64,000 nucleotides of DNA, from assembly GCA_025765615.1 (NCBI GenBank), contig JAIVFJ010000028.1:62001-126000 (forward strand), read 5' to 3'. The position numbers and the translations under genes were made by a program. Of the stretch, positions 20,288-32,237 are shown one piece after another (position 1 is the first letter of the stretch; every line of letters begins with the position of its first letter). The DNA is from Zopfochytrium polystomum. Its lineage: Eukaryota > Chytridiomycota > Chytridiomycetes > Chytridiales > Chytridiaceae. Below the pieces are notes generated by a model, which did not search any database, had not been told where the DNA came from, and was given only the letters and a program-made list of their open reading frames with translations.

Positions 20288-23200
20288 ATGACACTCCCTG
20301 GAACCACTCCGTTTCCCAACGGCTTAGTGCATTCGGACCCTTCCACCGCGTGGATCGTCGAAAGCCAGTACTCCCTGGCCTCACGCACCGATGCCTCCAT
20401 CCGTGACCTGGCCGAGGGATGCAGATCCCACCTTGAGTGGCTTCGAACGTTTTGCGACGCCATAGAATCCGGGAGGGCTGTGAAGTACGTTGTCTTGATT
20501 GTAATAATATGCGTCAAGCAATCCAACCTCCTTGTCCCAACATTATTCCGCATCACAGGACACCGCGCGGAATGGTATGGGGTGACTGCAGTGGAGTGGG
20601 GCCGAATCTAACGTCTCTGGGCAGACGCCAATTCCATCTAGGTTTTCTCCGCACGGCACGAAGCGATCTCCGGATGTTTTGCGTTCGTGGGAGGATCGAC
20701 CCAAAAACGCCCTCTTAGACCATCGGGATTCGCCAATGACAGATTCTTCGAGCTCCGACGCCAAGAAGCGTAAAATTGATAATAATGTGGTAGATCTTAC
20801 AGGTAGACGGAAAAAGGGAATGATAATGCTGTTGTAACTAACATCCTGGGTTTAGAACTAACGGAGGAGGACATGGACATCGTCGATAGCCCCGCACCCG
20901 TTCGAACAGCTTCAATTATTAAAACAGCGATGTCCAAACCGGTATTTAATGTTCGTGGTACCCACTTGGACAAACTCGTGGGCACGGTGCCGGTTTCATC
21001 GACAGCGGAACAGATCGAACCAACCACAAGCAAAGTCAAAAGTACCACCTTTGATGACGATGTCGTACCATCAACGCAACCGGCTCCGCGCGCAGAAATC
21101 TTTGCGCCACCGTCTCTAGAATCTTCTACGCTTGCAAACTCTCGAGCGGCGCACCCGGCTGCACCTTCAAAGGACGGAACTCTGTTGAAGAGAGTACAGA
21201 TGCAGGAAACCCTTGAGAAGCTTAAAAAGATTCGAAAAGTCATGGAGGGCCGGGAGGACGAAACAACTAGTAAACCCTTGCCTTTCTCGCACGCTACGAA
21301 GCCATCCGAAACAAACCCAGCTCATGCTGTGGGCGATGGTACCTCAACAGACTATCTAAAGGGCAGAATGAACGACCTCACCAAAAAGCTCGCAACGCGA
21401 ATATCGGTTGATGTCAGTCGACCGAGTGTGGTTGACAACCTCAATCTAATCAGTCGGGACTCTGGAATTTCGGCCGTCAACTCTGTGCGTCCGCACGACA
21501 AGGTTAGGGTGCTTAAAATATGGCCACTGCGCAACTGATATATATTTAGATACTTCCTGTGACGGAAGAAGAGGAGGATAATGCGCAAACTATTGTCGAT
21601 GGAGGCTTAACACTGAAGACTAAATCGATTTCAAAAGATTTAAGTCGTGACTCTGGATTTTCCTCCCTCAATGCTGCTCGTCCGTTTGACAAGGTTCGTC
21701 CCCCAACACTTGAAAATCGGCTGCTGCCGGCTGGTGCTTGACTGATATAACTTTAGATGTTGCCAGTGATGGAAGTTGCGGAAGGCGAAGACGACGAGGA
21801 GACTTCCTGCAACAGAGCTCCAGCCCCAGTCCCTGCCCGGATTGAAGGAGACTTGAATCCGAATGTTGCGCCCGTTCCAACGGGAAAATTTCATTGGTCC
21901 AAAGAAGCTTCCGGCCGTAATGGTGACGAAAAAGCAGTTCCCGTCATTTTTTCCCCTGGCAAGCCGGCATCGAGCGTGGTTGAAAAACCGCGGGAAGTAT
22001 GGGAGGCTCCTGGAAAAACTTCAGCGGCGCCAGCCAGTAAGGCAGTGGCGGCGGAAGAAGGAATTTCGCGACCTGGCTGGAACTTGAAAGCAATCGGAAT
22101 GAAAGTAACTAAAGCAAAAGGCATTTGAGCCCCTTTTCGAAGTTGACAACGTTTCAGGTTGTGGATGCCGGACTCTCGATGCTGCCTTATTCAATCGCAT
22201 TGAGGCAAGTTGGATCAGCTTTGATGAGCTCGTCAGCGACGCCTACTGTTCGCAATTACGAGCCGTCCTCCGCGGCGGCCTCTTTGCCCCCCACCGAAAG
22301 AGGAGATTCAATTACAAACTCGGTGATTCCGTCCAGCCAGTGCTCACTAATTCCTTCCTCGATACCCGCCGAGGATCAAGAAGACCACTCAATTATTCCA
22401 TCTTCCGTACTCCCAGCAACTGTTGCTGCAAGCGATACAAAGCCGAAACCAGCGAAAATCGGGAAGGAAGTAAAGGCGCCGACCGCAAAACATACTGCTG
22501 ACCAGAAGGCTGCTCCCGCGCAGCCAAAGCCTGTTAAGGAGGTAGCAACGAAGCCTGACATAAAGCCAAAACTGCCGCGCGGAAAGATGGAATTGGTGTT
22601 TACCACGAAAACTAACGCCACTTCCGACATTGAAAAGATCAAATCATCCTTGACGGAGGTGAGAGTTCCTCTTCATCTGTACTCTGTGGCTTGACAAAAT
22701 AGGAAAGATACCATCTTCCAGCTCGCAAAAGTCCCAAAGCACCTGGCCAAAGGTCGCAGAGTCGACAGATCTCACAAAGGCAGTGCCTTTTGCAAAGCCT
22801 CTGCCGAAACCAAAACTCAACACGGCTCCGCCAAAAGCGTCGCGACCAATTACCTCTGCAACCGCCACGACTGCCTCGTCCGCCGGTCCACCCGCGCTTG
22901 TCGCAAGCACTTCTCCGGTCGTGCAGCCTACCAGTGTTTTGACGGAAAAGCAGCCGCAAGGCCATAGTGAAGAGAAGGCCGCACCGCTGCCTGCGCTTGG
23001 CAATAAGGCTGAGGATTCAAAAACCCCAAGCAGTTCGGCAGACGATGGCGGTTCCATTTTGGATTGGATGGATGCGAAGAACAAGTCGTGGAAGAGTCAA
23101 GTCAAGGAAAAGGGGCTCTCCACCATCGTTGACGAAAATGGCGAGATTCCTGAGATTCCTAGCGAGTTGAGTTTTCTTGACAGGCTGTTCTTGTTGTTTC

Positions 23201-23589
23201 ATTTCGAGCTCGGCGTTGTATCTTGACACTTCTGTCTCCCGTTTCCAGCGAGGAGAGCGACGACGAGTCTCTTGTGAAGTTTGTGCCCGACTGGGCCTCT
23301 TCACCAAACTTGAAGGAAGCGCTTGAGCGCCAGGAGCGCATTGATCCAGACAATGTTTTTGGCGTCATTGAACCCATCAGTTTGGAGAGTGAGTTTCACA
23401 GAGCGTGTCCTCTCTTTAGATTTTCTTTGTTTTGACGCAAGCCCCCCAATCCGTTGCTGCTTAGGTGTATTTAAAAATCGCAAGAAACGCATGCGCGATT
23501 CGTGCGCCGGGAACTGGACGGGCGCAGACAGGCTCACGCTTGAAGAGGAGGAGGAGTACAAGAGGGTGATGGGATACAAGCGGGACTGA
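20288..23589 (+). CDS. SLI15: INCENP/Sli15 (chromosomal passenger complex scaffold)
   Basis: INCENP binds survivin and borealin by its N terminus and activates Aurora kinase by its C-terminal IN-box. Exon 1 (20288-20484) has SHLEWLRTFCDAIES, placed like the N-terminal helix; two introns follow, one of 50 nt with a CTAAC branch site. The middle is disordered and basic, with a KKRKID nuclear signal, LTEEDMD, and two exons that end in the near-repeat SRDSGxSxxNxxRPxDK. The last exons hold the IN-box: FVPDWASSPNLKEAL, then DPDNVFGVIEPISLE, an intron at about 23391-23463, and VFKNRKKRMRDSCAG with the NWTGADRLT ending. The Aurora-activating TSS motif seen in most INCENPs reads DSC here. About 10 exons and 800 or more residues. 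Internal exon borders between 21500 and 23200 are partly guessed. Confidence 0.85.
21389..21750 (+). repeat. Tandemly duplicated INCENP exons
   Basis: Two consecutive exons end with the same block: SRDSGISAVNSVRPHDK (about 21451-21501) and SRDSGFSSLNAARPFDK (about 21643-21693). Each is followed by an intron and then by a start like (I/M)LPV(T/M)E. The parallel splice phase and sequence point to an exon duplication. Confidence 0.6.
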
Positions 23590-23704
23590 GCTTTTTCGTC
23601 GTTCATTGTTGTTGTTGTTGTTCTTGTTGTTTGACACGCGCACGCGCGCGCGCGTCGCGGGTCTTGGACTTGATGTTTGGCTCTTGTTTCGCTCTGCTTT
23701 GAGC

Positions 23705-23710
23705 AATAAA
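23705..23710 (+). terminator. AATAAA poly(A) signal after INCENP
   Basis: AATAAA about 115 nt past the INCENP stop, just after a GTT repeat and a CG/CA-rich stretch. Confidence 0.4.
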
Positions 23711-23798
23711 TAGTGGTCTTTCTCTTTCTCTGTCGTCTTCTGAAGGATTCATCAAATCTCCTTGGTTGGGGGAAAACAGCCGAGGTAAGACGAAAGAT

Positions 23799-23822
23799 GA
23801 GAGAGAGAGCGAGACAGAGAGC

Positions 23823-23854
<32 letters not shown>

Positions 23855-23879
23855 CAGAGAGGAGAGAGAGGAGAGAGAG

Positions 23880-23968
<89 letters not shown>

Positions 23969-23990
23969 AGAGAAAGAGAGAGAGAGACAG
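23799..23990 (+). repeat. (GA)n microsatellite tract
   Basis: About 190 bp of nearly pure GA with a few GGA and CA interruptions, 510 bp upstream of the copper ATPase start. Long ORFs through it on both strands (RE and SL repeats) are artefacts of the repeat. Confidence 0.9.
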
Positions 23991-24232
23991 ACATTCTACG
24001 GCCAAAAAAGACTCGAGCCACGAACGAATTTGAAATCCTTTGCGTATGCGTGGGAGACCTCGAGCTCGGACATATGCGGTGGGAGGGTGGTGGAGTGTAT
24101 CTGCATAAATTTGTGGGCGTAAATTTTTCTTTGCCTTCGCCGGATCCGACACGCGGAAGGAAGGCACTTTCCGAAAACCTTTTCGAAATCTTTCCTCCAG
24201 CCTCGATTTGAAATCGGGCTGTGCAAAGCCTT

Positions 24233-24340
24233 CCTTTTTTTCTTCATTTTTTTTCTTTCTTGTTTTCTTTTTCTTCTTCTTCGTTTTTCCCCCCGGTTTT
24301 TTTTTTCTTTTTTTTCTTTTTTTTCTTTTGTTGTGGGTTT
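24233..24340 (+). repeat. T/TC-rich tract upstream of the copper ATPase
   Basis: Runs of T broken by C and G, between the GA tract and the coding start. A poly(dT) tract of this size often keeps promoters free of nucleosomes; here that is inference. Confidence 0.7.
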
Positions 24341-24502
24341 CTTTCCTCTAAAGGCACATACAAGTGGGGGGCCTCGTCATTCGTTGCATCGCCCCATCCC
24401 GTCCCACAACGCGAAAGGGCAGAGCCACCAACCAACCAAACCAACCAACCCCCCCTAACCCCTCACCCCAATAACAACAACCCACCGTCCATCCAGCCCA
24501 CC

Positions 24503-27500
24503 ATGACAAAGACCAGCGGCGCCGGTGCCGATGGCGGCGGCGGAGGCGACTGGCTCATGGCGACAGCGACGTGGGCGTCCAGAGCCGTGGCGGCGAGCAG
24601 CCCGAACAACAACAAGAACAACAGCAAGGGTGCCGCGCCGTCGTCGGTCGGCGACGGCGATCTGTTGGTGGCGGCCTCCCAAACCAGGGCACCGCTTTCG
24701 ACTCCTCTGTCTTCCTCTTCTCTCTTCACCTCGAAGGATGCGTTTCTCGGAGCCGCGCCGTCTGGCAACGAGGAGGGCGGATCCGGCTGCGGATGCGGAT
24801 CGTGCATGTGCTCCAACTGCCAGTGCCGAGGCCACCTGCGACCGACCCACCGATTCGGCCTGCGCCTGGTCCCGCGCAGCCGCAGCGCCGCCTCCGAAGA
24901 CCCTTTTGACGCCGCGTCGCAGCGCGAGTCCGAGTGGCGTAGCATCCAAAAGCTGGTGCAGTCCTCGGTCCCCTCGTCTCGAATGACCCTGCTCCCCCAC
25001 GACGGCACGAGCGACAATGCATTCCTGGTAAGAAGAGCAAAAGTTCTGCGTGTGGACGTCCTTTTCCGTATTCCCAACGTTTGCTGCGTCCAACTCAGGT
25101 CAAAGTCGCAGTCGAGGACAAGGGACAAGAAAAGAACGCGCTCGTGCGGTCGTGCGTGGAGCTGATCAGAAAATACCACGACTACGATGTCGTAGAGTGC
25201 TCTCCCGACGTTGACAGCACTGCGTTGAAAGCAGTGATCAAGGTCTCCATGGAACTGTCCGGCCTGCACTGTGCCTCCTGCGCGGAAACAGTGGAGCTTG
25301 CCGTGCGCGAGCTTCATGGTGTTGTCCCTAGCTCCATTAGCGCACAGCTCAAACCAGATCAGCGGGTCTCTTTGTTGTACGACAGCAACTCCATCACGGC
25401 AACGGCGATTCAAGACAAAATCGAGAGCCTTGGGTTTCAAGTCAAGAGCGTCAAGGCGGACTATATGGACGGACCTCCAAACGGTACAAAAATTTGAACG
25501 AATCCTTTAATTTAGCCTTCCTCTTACGGAAAAGCTAATGACTAGCTTTCGTTTTCAGACCAAGTGAAGGCGACCTTTTTAATCCACGGAATGACCTGCT
25601 CAACCTGCTTGGCTACTGTCGAAAACGGTCTTGGTGGAATGGACGGAGTCGACAGCGTCGTCGCTTCGTTCCTCCCGCAGCACGTCACGGTCGTATTCAC
25701 ACCCACCAAAGTCCTCACCTCAAGCCTTCGCTCCAGGATTGTGGACCTTGGATACGAAGTTCTTTCCGAAACAATCAAACCTGTGGACAAGATTTCGCTT
25801 GCGCCATCTGATCTTACAGCCGTGCAGTCTACACAACCGGAAGAACCTGATCTGGCGACTGTCAATTTCAACGTTGTTGGAATGACATGCGCATCTTGCG
25901 TTGCAGGGATCGAGGCCGCCGTCTCAGACATGGATGGCGTGAAGAAAATCGGCGTGAGCTTGCTTACGAACAGGGTAGGCACCGAGTATTTATATCACTT
26001 GTCCCTTATGGCATTCCTTTTTACAGGCGATCATTGAATACGATCCTCGAACGATTGGTCCCCGAAAGCTCATGGAGCAGATCAATGATATGGGCTATGA
26101 AGCAACTCCCGCCCCGGAAGTGGACTCCTCTGCACTGTCGAAGGAGCGATACAAGAAAGAGCTTGATAATTACCGGAATTTGACGATTGCCGCATTCATG
26201 TTCGCCCTCCCCACGATCATTGTCAGCATGGTTTTTGGCATGGCCCTTCCAGAGTCCAACCCAATCCGCGAAGGACTGATGAAAGAAGTTCTCCGCGGGC
26301 TTTCTGTCGAAGCTTTTATCGGATTTCTACTCTCAACGCCCACGCAATTTGTAATCGGTCGAAGGTTTTACAAGGGCGCATACAAGTCTCTGCGTTATGC
26401 CAAATCCGCAAACGTTAGTATCCGCGAATGTGCACGACTATAGCTTACTCTTTATTCAGATGGATGTTCTTGTTGCACTTGGAACCTCAGCCGCCTATTT
26501 CTATTCCCTTGGCTCAATCGTTTACACGACCGCATCGCAACTTGATCCCGAAGATCAGTATTTTGAGACCTCTACACTGTTAATATTTTTCATTTTGCTG
26601 GGAAAATATCTCGAAGCCTACGCCAAGGAAAAAACGAGCTATTCGTTGTCAAGTTTACTAGCGTTGAAATCGCAGACAGCTACCGTCGTGGAGCTCAACA
26701 GTGCGGGTGATGTTGCAGGCGAGTCAGAGATTCAGTGTGGCTTACTGCATGGTGAGTTGATGGATCGGGTGTGAGAGACTGCACTGACGGTTTTGTAAAA
26801 AAAGTGGGCGATTTTGTCCGAGTCACTGCTGGATCAAGAATTCCATGTGACGGGGTTATTTATTATGGGTCAAGCTCTGTAGACGAGAGCATGTTGACGG
26901 GCGAACCCATGCCTCTTACCAAAGGGCCAAATGATCTCGTTACGAGCGGAACCATGAATTTAACTGGACCTATCATCTTCAAGGCCACTCGCGTGGGATC
27001 CGAAACCTCCCTTTCGCGTATCTTGAAGATGGTAGAAGAAGCGCAGTCCTCCAAAGCCCCGGTTCAGGCTGTGGCTGACGCGGTCTCTCGCGTTTTCGTA
27101 CCCAGCGTTGTTGCGGCTTCCCTTGCGACCTTCATTGGATGGATAGTGGCGACCAAGGTGAAACCCGATCTGGTTATCGAAGGGTCAACGGCGTTTGGGT
27201 TCTCGCTCCAATTCGCCATTGCAGTTCTTGTGATTGCGTGCCCATGCGCACTTGGCCTGGCGACACCAACTGCAGTCATGGTCGGCACTGGAAGTATGTT
27301 CGTTGCTTGCAGTAGAATGAATTAAGTTACTGATTTTCGGCTTTTCATTTCAGTTGCCGCGCGATGTGGTATCCTCGTTAAAGGCGGTGGCGCGAGCCTT
27401 GAAACAGCGCACAAGGTTCGCACCGTCCTACTCGACAAGACCGGCACAATCACTTCGGGAAGCCCCACCGTCACGGACTTGAAAGTGAGCCGGTCCATCG

Positions 27501-28628
27501 CGACGAACCCAATCTTTTCGACCGAAAAGCACATTCTGTACCTTTTGAACGTCGTGGAATCATCCAGTAAGCACCCTCTTGCGGCGGCGATAGCATCGCA
27601 CACGTCCATCGCGGCCGGAGACTGCGCGGGCTTGGAAGCAAGCATCAAAATTCAAGACGTGGCCGAAATTGCGGGCAAAGGAATGGAAGCGGTGGTCGAT
27701 TCGGGCGCACAGGGCACGTTCCAGGTCCGCGTGGGGAACAAGTTGTTTGTACTAGGTCAAGACGGGTCTGGTGGCAGTACCGAAGAGGAACAGGAGCTGT
27801 TGGCGCAGTCCGTCGAACTCCAAAAGTTGGGACGGACGACGGTCTTTGTCGGCATCAGCGTCGTGGACGGAGCAGCAAAGGACCTCGGAGCAGCCTCGAA
27901 GAACGCCTGCAAACTCGTTGCGGTGGTTGGAGTCGCCGACCCCGTCCGACCCAGCAGCGCCAGCGCGATCCGTGCCATTCGGGAACTCGGCATCCGGGTC
28001 GTGATGGTGACGGGCGACAACGACGCAACGGCAAGAGCGGTCGCGGCGTCGGTCGGAATCCCAAGCGACGACGTTTTCGCTGGTTGTTTGCCGGAGCAAA
28101 AGTCGAAAATTGTGGAGAACTGCAAAGCGGCAGCTGGCAAGGGCTGGAAAGTGGCGTTTGCAGGCGACGGCATCAACGACGCGATCGCTCTCGCGAAAGC
28201 GGACATTGGGTTGGTTTTCAGACTGCGTTTTTTGCTCGTTACATGATTCCAATCGCTTACAATCACTCACCCTTATTTTATTTTCTTTTTATACGTTGGA
28301 CTGCTCCGTCGCCTCCTTCAGCATCGCCATTGCGTCAGGCTCTGACGTTGCAGTCGAAACCGGCGACATTGTTCTGCTCAAGTCAGACCTTTTCGACGTG
28401 TTGACGCTCTTCCGGCTCTCGCGCAGCGTCCTGTCGCGCATCCACCTCAACCTCTTTGGGGCGTTCTTTTACAACGTCGTGGGCATCCCGATCGCGGCGG
28501 GCGTGCTGTATCCTGCGACTGGAGTGCGGCTCGCGCCGTGGATGGCGGGGTTGGCGATGGCGCTCAGCTCCGTGACCGTGGTTGTGTCGTCGTTGATGTT
28601 GCGACTGTTCAGACCCACGTCGCGTTGA
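24503..28628 (+). CDS. CCC2: Cu(I)-transporting P1B-type ATPase with Cys-rich N terminus and three HMA domains
   Basis: Pumps copper into the secretory pathway or out of the cell. Exon 1 (24503-25027) encodes a disordered start with a Cys cluster at residues 96-108 (CGCGSCMCSNCQC). Three HMA metal-binding domains follow with CxxC sites LHCASC (about 25267), MTCSTC (about 25591) and MTCASC (about 25885). Catalytic motifs: the actuator loop SMLTGEP (about 26890), ACPCALGLATPTAV (about 27238), phosphorylation site LLDKTGTITSG (about 27430), SKHPLAA in the SEHP position (about 27568), VMVTGDND and FAGDGIND. A final intron splits ADIG from IAIASGSDVAVE. The last helices end in LMLRLFRPTSR and TGA. 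About ten exons and 1200 residues. Eight membrane helices are expected, with the family's two N-terminal helices before MDVLVALG. Candidate subfamilies are CCC2 (Golgi) or CrpA-like efflux; the sequence does not decide. Confidence 0.92.
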
Positions 28629-30750
28629 GTGGACTTGTGGTTGTCTCGAAGCCGGGGGGGTGGGGACGAAATAATGAAAAACGATTGCATTTGTATGCCA
28701 CAAAAACTTTTGAGATTCGTTGGGCACAACTTCTTTGACAAAACGAAGCCAGAATGCGCCAAACACACTCATGGGTGTACTAGTATACTTCTCATCGATC
28801 CACAGGTAGAACCAGACGACCTTAACACCGTATTGAGCTTCGCCCAGACTAGCGATAAGTCCGTCCCTAAAGCCGTAGGTCCGCCCACCGGGAAGCCGAA
28901 AGATTGCTAAGCCCACCCACCCCGAGCAATTCGCAGGGAATGTCGTGTTTCGGTAGGCGGGTGCAGCCTCTTTTTTTTTTTGATCCTCCTCGCCGTTGTT
29001 CAGGCCGCCGTTCCAACTTTTCGTTATCGGTCGATTGTCTGTTGACCTCCCCGCGGTGATATTTGCTTCCTCGAGGGGTTTTCAGCACCTCTCCCTTTTT
29101 GCTTTTTCTGTTTTTCGCTTTTCAACCGGGGCTTGAGGATAGGAAGCCAACTTGCGGAACTGCGCAGCTGGCGCACTCTATGGGACGTAACAAGGATGCT
29201 GCTGCAATGGGTGTGCCTGACTGCATGAATGAAGCATATGAGAGCTTCAGTCATATCTAGCTGAAGGTTCTAAATCGGCCAAAGAAAAGCTCCGGCGGCG
29301 TTGCGTCTGTCTTCCACGCATTGATTTTTTGCTTTCGTTCGTTGCCCAAAATGTTCGAAGAATGAAAAGCAAAATGGAGGGGTTCAATTGGAACAGTGGC
29401 CCCCCACCGTGTATTCCCATCTCGATGCATGCCCCATCATCGCCGTCAACACGATCCACCCGGTCACTCCGGTTCCAACGACAAGTGCACAAAACGAGCC
29501 TCTTGCACGAGCTATAGAGACTGACTGCTTTAATTGTAGCCGGGATCTATTGCAATGACTTTTCTTTGTGCCAAGAACGGTATTAGCAAGTTTGGGAATC
29601 ACCAGTCAACATCAAGGCCGCAGAGCCCTCGAAAAATGCTCTTATTCTCTCTCATTCTTGAAGGCAAGTTGACAGCCCGGATAGGCAATTCAAGATTGTT
29701 GTCGCCTTTGGTGCGCCTTCGGTTGGCATTGGCATCGTCAGTCGTTCATGTGGCCTTGCACGAGAAAATTAATCCAGCAGGCAATGTGTCCTTGAGTTAA
29801 AAGAAGCAACACAATCATACGTATTGACCAACAATTCCCATTATCACAAACAGACAGTCTTAGGAGCAAAATATTAAATCTATTGGAGAGATTGATTGCC
29901 TGTGCATGGTCTGAACCTTAAACTCCCGGGACAGAACGAAAAGACGGAAATGGAGGAACGCGTGAGTTTCTTATTATTTGCAACCTCAAACAACAACTGA
30001 CCATGATTGCTGGTTCATTGCCCTTTGCGGCTTTCTCGCTCGAGATTGAGCTATTCTGCTCACCTGGTAACCTGCCGAATGGCTGATTGCAAACTGAATA
30101 AAAATTTGATATTAAGCCTTTTATGAAATCCTCTACATCTGAAGGCTCATCCCATAGTCTATCGGATATGTGAGGAAAGACAAATCATCAATATGAGGAG
30201 CTGGTTCTAAGGGCCAGTGCCCTGGTGTTTGTTTTATTACTACTCTGTACATGTGCTAATGAAAGCACAGATATACCAATCAATAACGATCATGAATCAT
30301 AACTGACTCATGAGTGTCAGAACAGCCATGGATAGACGTATAGAGACAGGTCGCCACATGAATGAATCAAGGATACCATAGGCATATGATGACAGGGTTA
30401 AGCCCTGGAGCACCCATACAGGAAGGAATGGTATCTGAGATACCAGTGGATGACTTGATGTGGAAGACGTAACAGGAATGTCTTGAAGAGGAGAGAGCCT
30501 GGTGATGAAGTTGTGCTCAAAGGAGAGGTGCAATGGCAGATTTCTGAAAGTAAGAAAGAAAGCTTGGCCCACTCTGCTCCTGGCCTCTTTAAGTTCTCTC
30601 ATCTCAGTAGACTCAAACCAACTTGGTCTTCACACACTCTTGCATTGTGTTGGCGCCTGACCGTGCCTTCAATGTTTTGGGATTTGACAAATGTGGTGGC
30701 TTTTTTTTTTCTCCCATGCCTATGTGACTAACTCCCATTCACACCATGAC

Positions 30751-30776
30751 GTGACTGTCACGTGACCAACAGTCAC
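30751..30776. repeat. Inverted repeat GTGACTGT/ACAGTCAC
   Basis: Perfect 8-bp arms at 30751-30758 and 30769-30776 around a CACGTG-containing loop. Confidence 0.7.
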
Positions 30777-30826
30777 GGACCTGTGAACAGATTTTCCTGC
30801 CACTGGTGAAACTTGCATCTCACATA

Positions 30827-30838
30827 GCAAGGCCTTGC
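30827..30838. repeat. 12-bp palindrome GCAAGGCCTTGC
   Basis: Perfect self-complementary sequence; related GCAAGG and CCTTGC arms recur at 30949-30967. Confidence 0.7.
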
Positions 30839-30948
30839 AAGGCACCCTCGTCACAGGTGAGGTTGTTCTTGTTCTGCCTTTGGTCTGTTCAGTCCAAGCA
30901 GAGTAGGCAGCCATTGCTCAAGAGGGTTGAACCGCCCACCACAGGATA

Positions 30949-30967
30949 CGCAAGGCCTCCCCTTGCG
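30949..30967. repeat. Hairpin CGCAAGG-N5-CCTTGCG
   Basis: Perfect 7-bp arms with a five-base loop, sharing the AAGG core with the palindrome at 30827. Confidence 0.7.
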
Positions 30968-31000
30968 CTGATTCAGTGAGTGACAAAGCTACTCCCACCA

Positions 31001-31016
31001 ACTGCTGTTCAGCAGT
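31001..31016. repeat. Hairpin ACTGCTG-TT-CAGCAGT
   Basis: Perfect 7-bp arms with a two-base loop, third hairpin in the same 270-bp cluster. Confidence 0.65.
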
Positions 31017-31939
31017 GAGTGAAGAATGTCAGTCCTCAATGGCAATCAGTCCCACGTGAAGAAAAAGGGAGGGTAGGAAAGGTACAAATAAGGAAGGAGG
31101 GTAAATGAAAAGGCGGAGTGAAAGGTCCGATCCCAATATAGAGAGAGACTGTTGAGCAAGGTTTACGCTACTCCACCCCTAGTTGGACAGTGCAAACCAC
31201 AGAAATGAACTGAGAGTTAGTCAGCTTTGTGCTGATGGGCCTTCCCGTTGTGTTTTGTCAGCCTTTACCGTGGTGTTTCGTATTGTTAGCGGTTTGGTTT
31301 TGTTGGATTTTGAATATGGAGAGAGCATCCTTGTCACGTTGTCCTTTGGGTGAGCCTGCCAGGATTGCCTCGCCCTTCCGACCCACTACGCCTTGCATCC
31401 ACACACCCAATCCATCCCATCCCTTCCACACCAGCTACATGCTTTGTTCAAGCAGCGTTTCCCCTGTGGTTGTACGCCAATCTTCCCCCAGCCAGACGAG
31501 AAAGCTGAAAAAAGAAGAAAAAAAAAAGCAGTGTGATTGGTTTTTCTTGGAATTTTTGCGATAAATAAATATTAACGGCACAATCTCTCGTACTTTTTTC
31601 TTCCTCTTAGGGGGTACCTTGACCAGTGCACAATAGCCACTGGCAAGGCTGCTTTAAGGTTGGTTAGTGGTTGAAAGTTTAAGAGTTTCGTGCTTCTCTT
31701 CCAAAAGAAAAAAAAAAATTAAAAAATTAAAAAAGTCAAGTTTTGATACAGTGACCTTGATTCTTGATCTTCGGTTGTCATTCTTCAGTTTCTGCCGGCC
31801 ATTTTCGCCATGAAAAACGAAAAAGAAAAGAAAAGAAAAAAAAAAGCTAAATACTGTAATGAACAAAAATTGAAAAATGCCAACTTCGAAACGAGAGGTT
31901 CGTTTCGACGCGCCCAATTCCGGGTGTGCCGCCAGAGTG

Positions 31940-31962
31940 GAGAGAGAGAGAGCGCGAGAGCG

Positions 31963-32012
<50 letters not shown>

Positions 32013-32060
32013 GGAGAGAGACAGAGAGAGGGAGATAGAGAGAGAGAGAGAGAGAGAGGG
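31940..32060 (+). repeat. (GA)n tract upstream of the F-box/ankyrin gene
   Basis: About 120 bp of GA with a few CG, TA and GG interruptions, about 180 bp before the first supported exon of the next gene. Confidence 0.85.
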
Positions 32061-32237
32061 ATGAGACAGACAGGCGGCAGGGAGACCGAGAGACAGACAG
32101 ATCGGATGGGTTGTGGCGCTCTTGTGGCGCTCTTCGTCCCATCCCCTCGACCTCCCAACCCACAACCACCTCTCCTGCACAACCAGCACTAATACAGCGC
32201 GCACTTTCGCCCCGGCTATTCCACACAGTCTGTTTTA

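Larger units (their letters stand above)
28629..32237. other. Gene-poor 3.6 kb with lower GC and a hairpin cluster
   Basis: No ORF here has the codon pattern or length of its neighbours; the largest minus-strand ones (28383-28916 and 29247-29492) overlap or have no family signal. The stretch from about 29500 to 31650 is visibly less GC-rich than the flanking genes. Several perfect short inverted repeats lie at 30751-31016. It could be old mobile-element remains or a non-coding RNA region; I cannot show either. Confidence 0.35.

Noticed and set aside
23301..24167. 288-codon minus-strand ORF and 106-118-codon plus-strand ORFs across the GA tract
   Set aside because: They are Ser-Leu or Arg-Glu repeats of the (GA)n microsatellite, with no other coding signal.
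24455..25440. Minus-strand ORFs of 212 and 325 codons
   Set aside because: Antisense to the copper ATPase exons that carry clear HMA motifs.
28383..28916. 177-codon minus-strand ORF
   Set aside because: Antisense to the last ATPase exon for half its length and without family signal; lacks a splice-supported context.
31654..32226. Minus-strand ORFs of up to 190 codons through 31940-32060
   Set aside because: Same cause: a GA/CT repeat read in frame.
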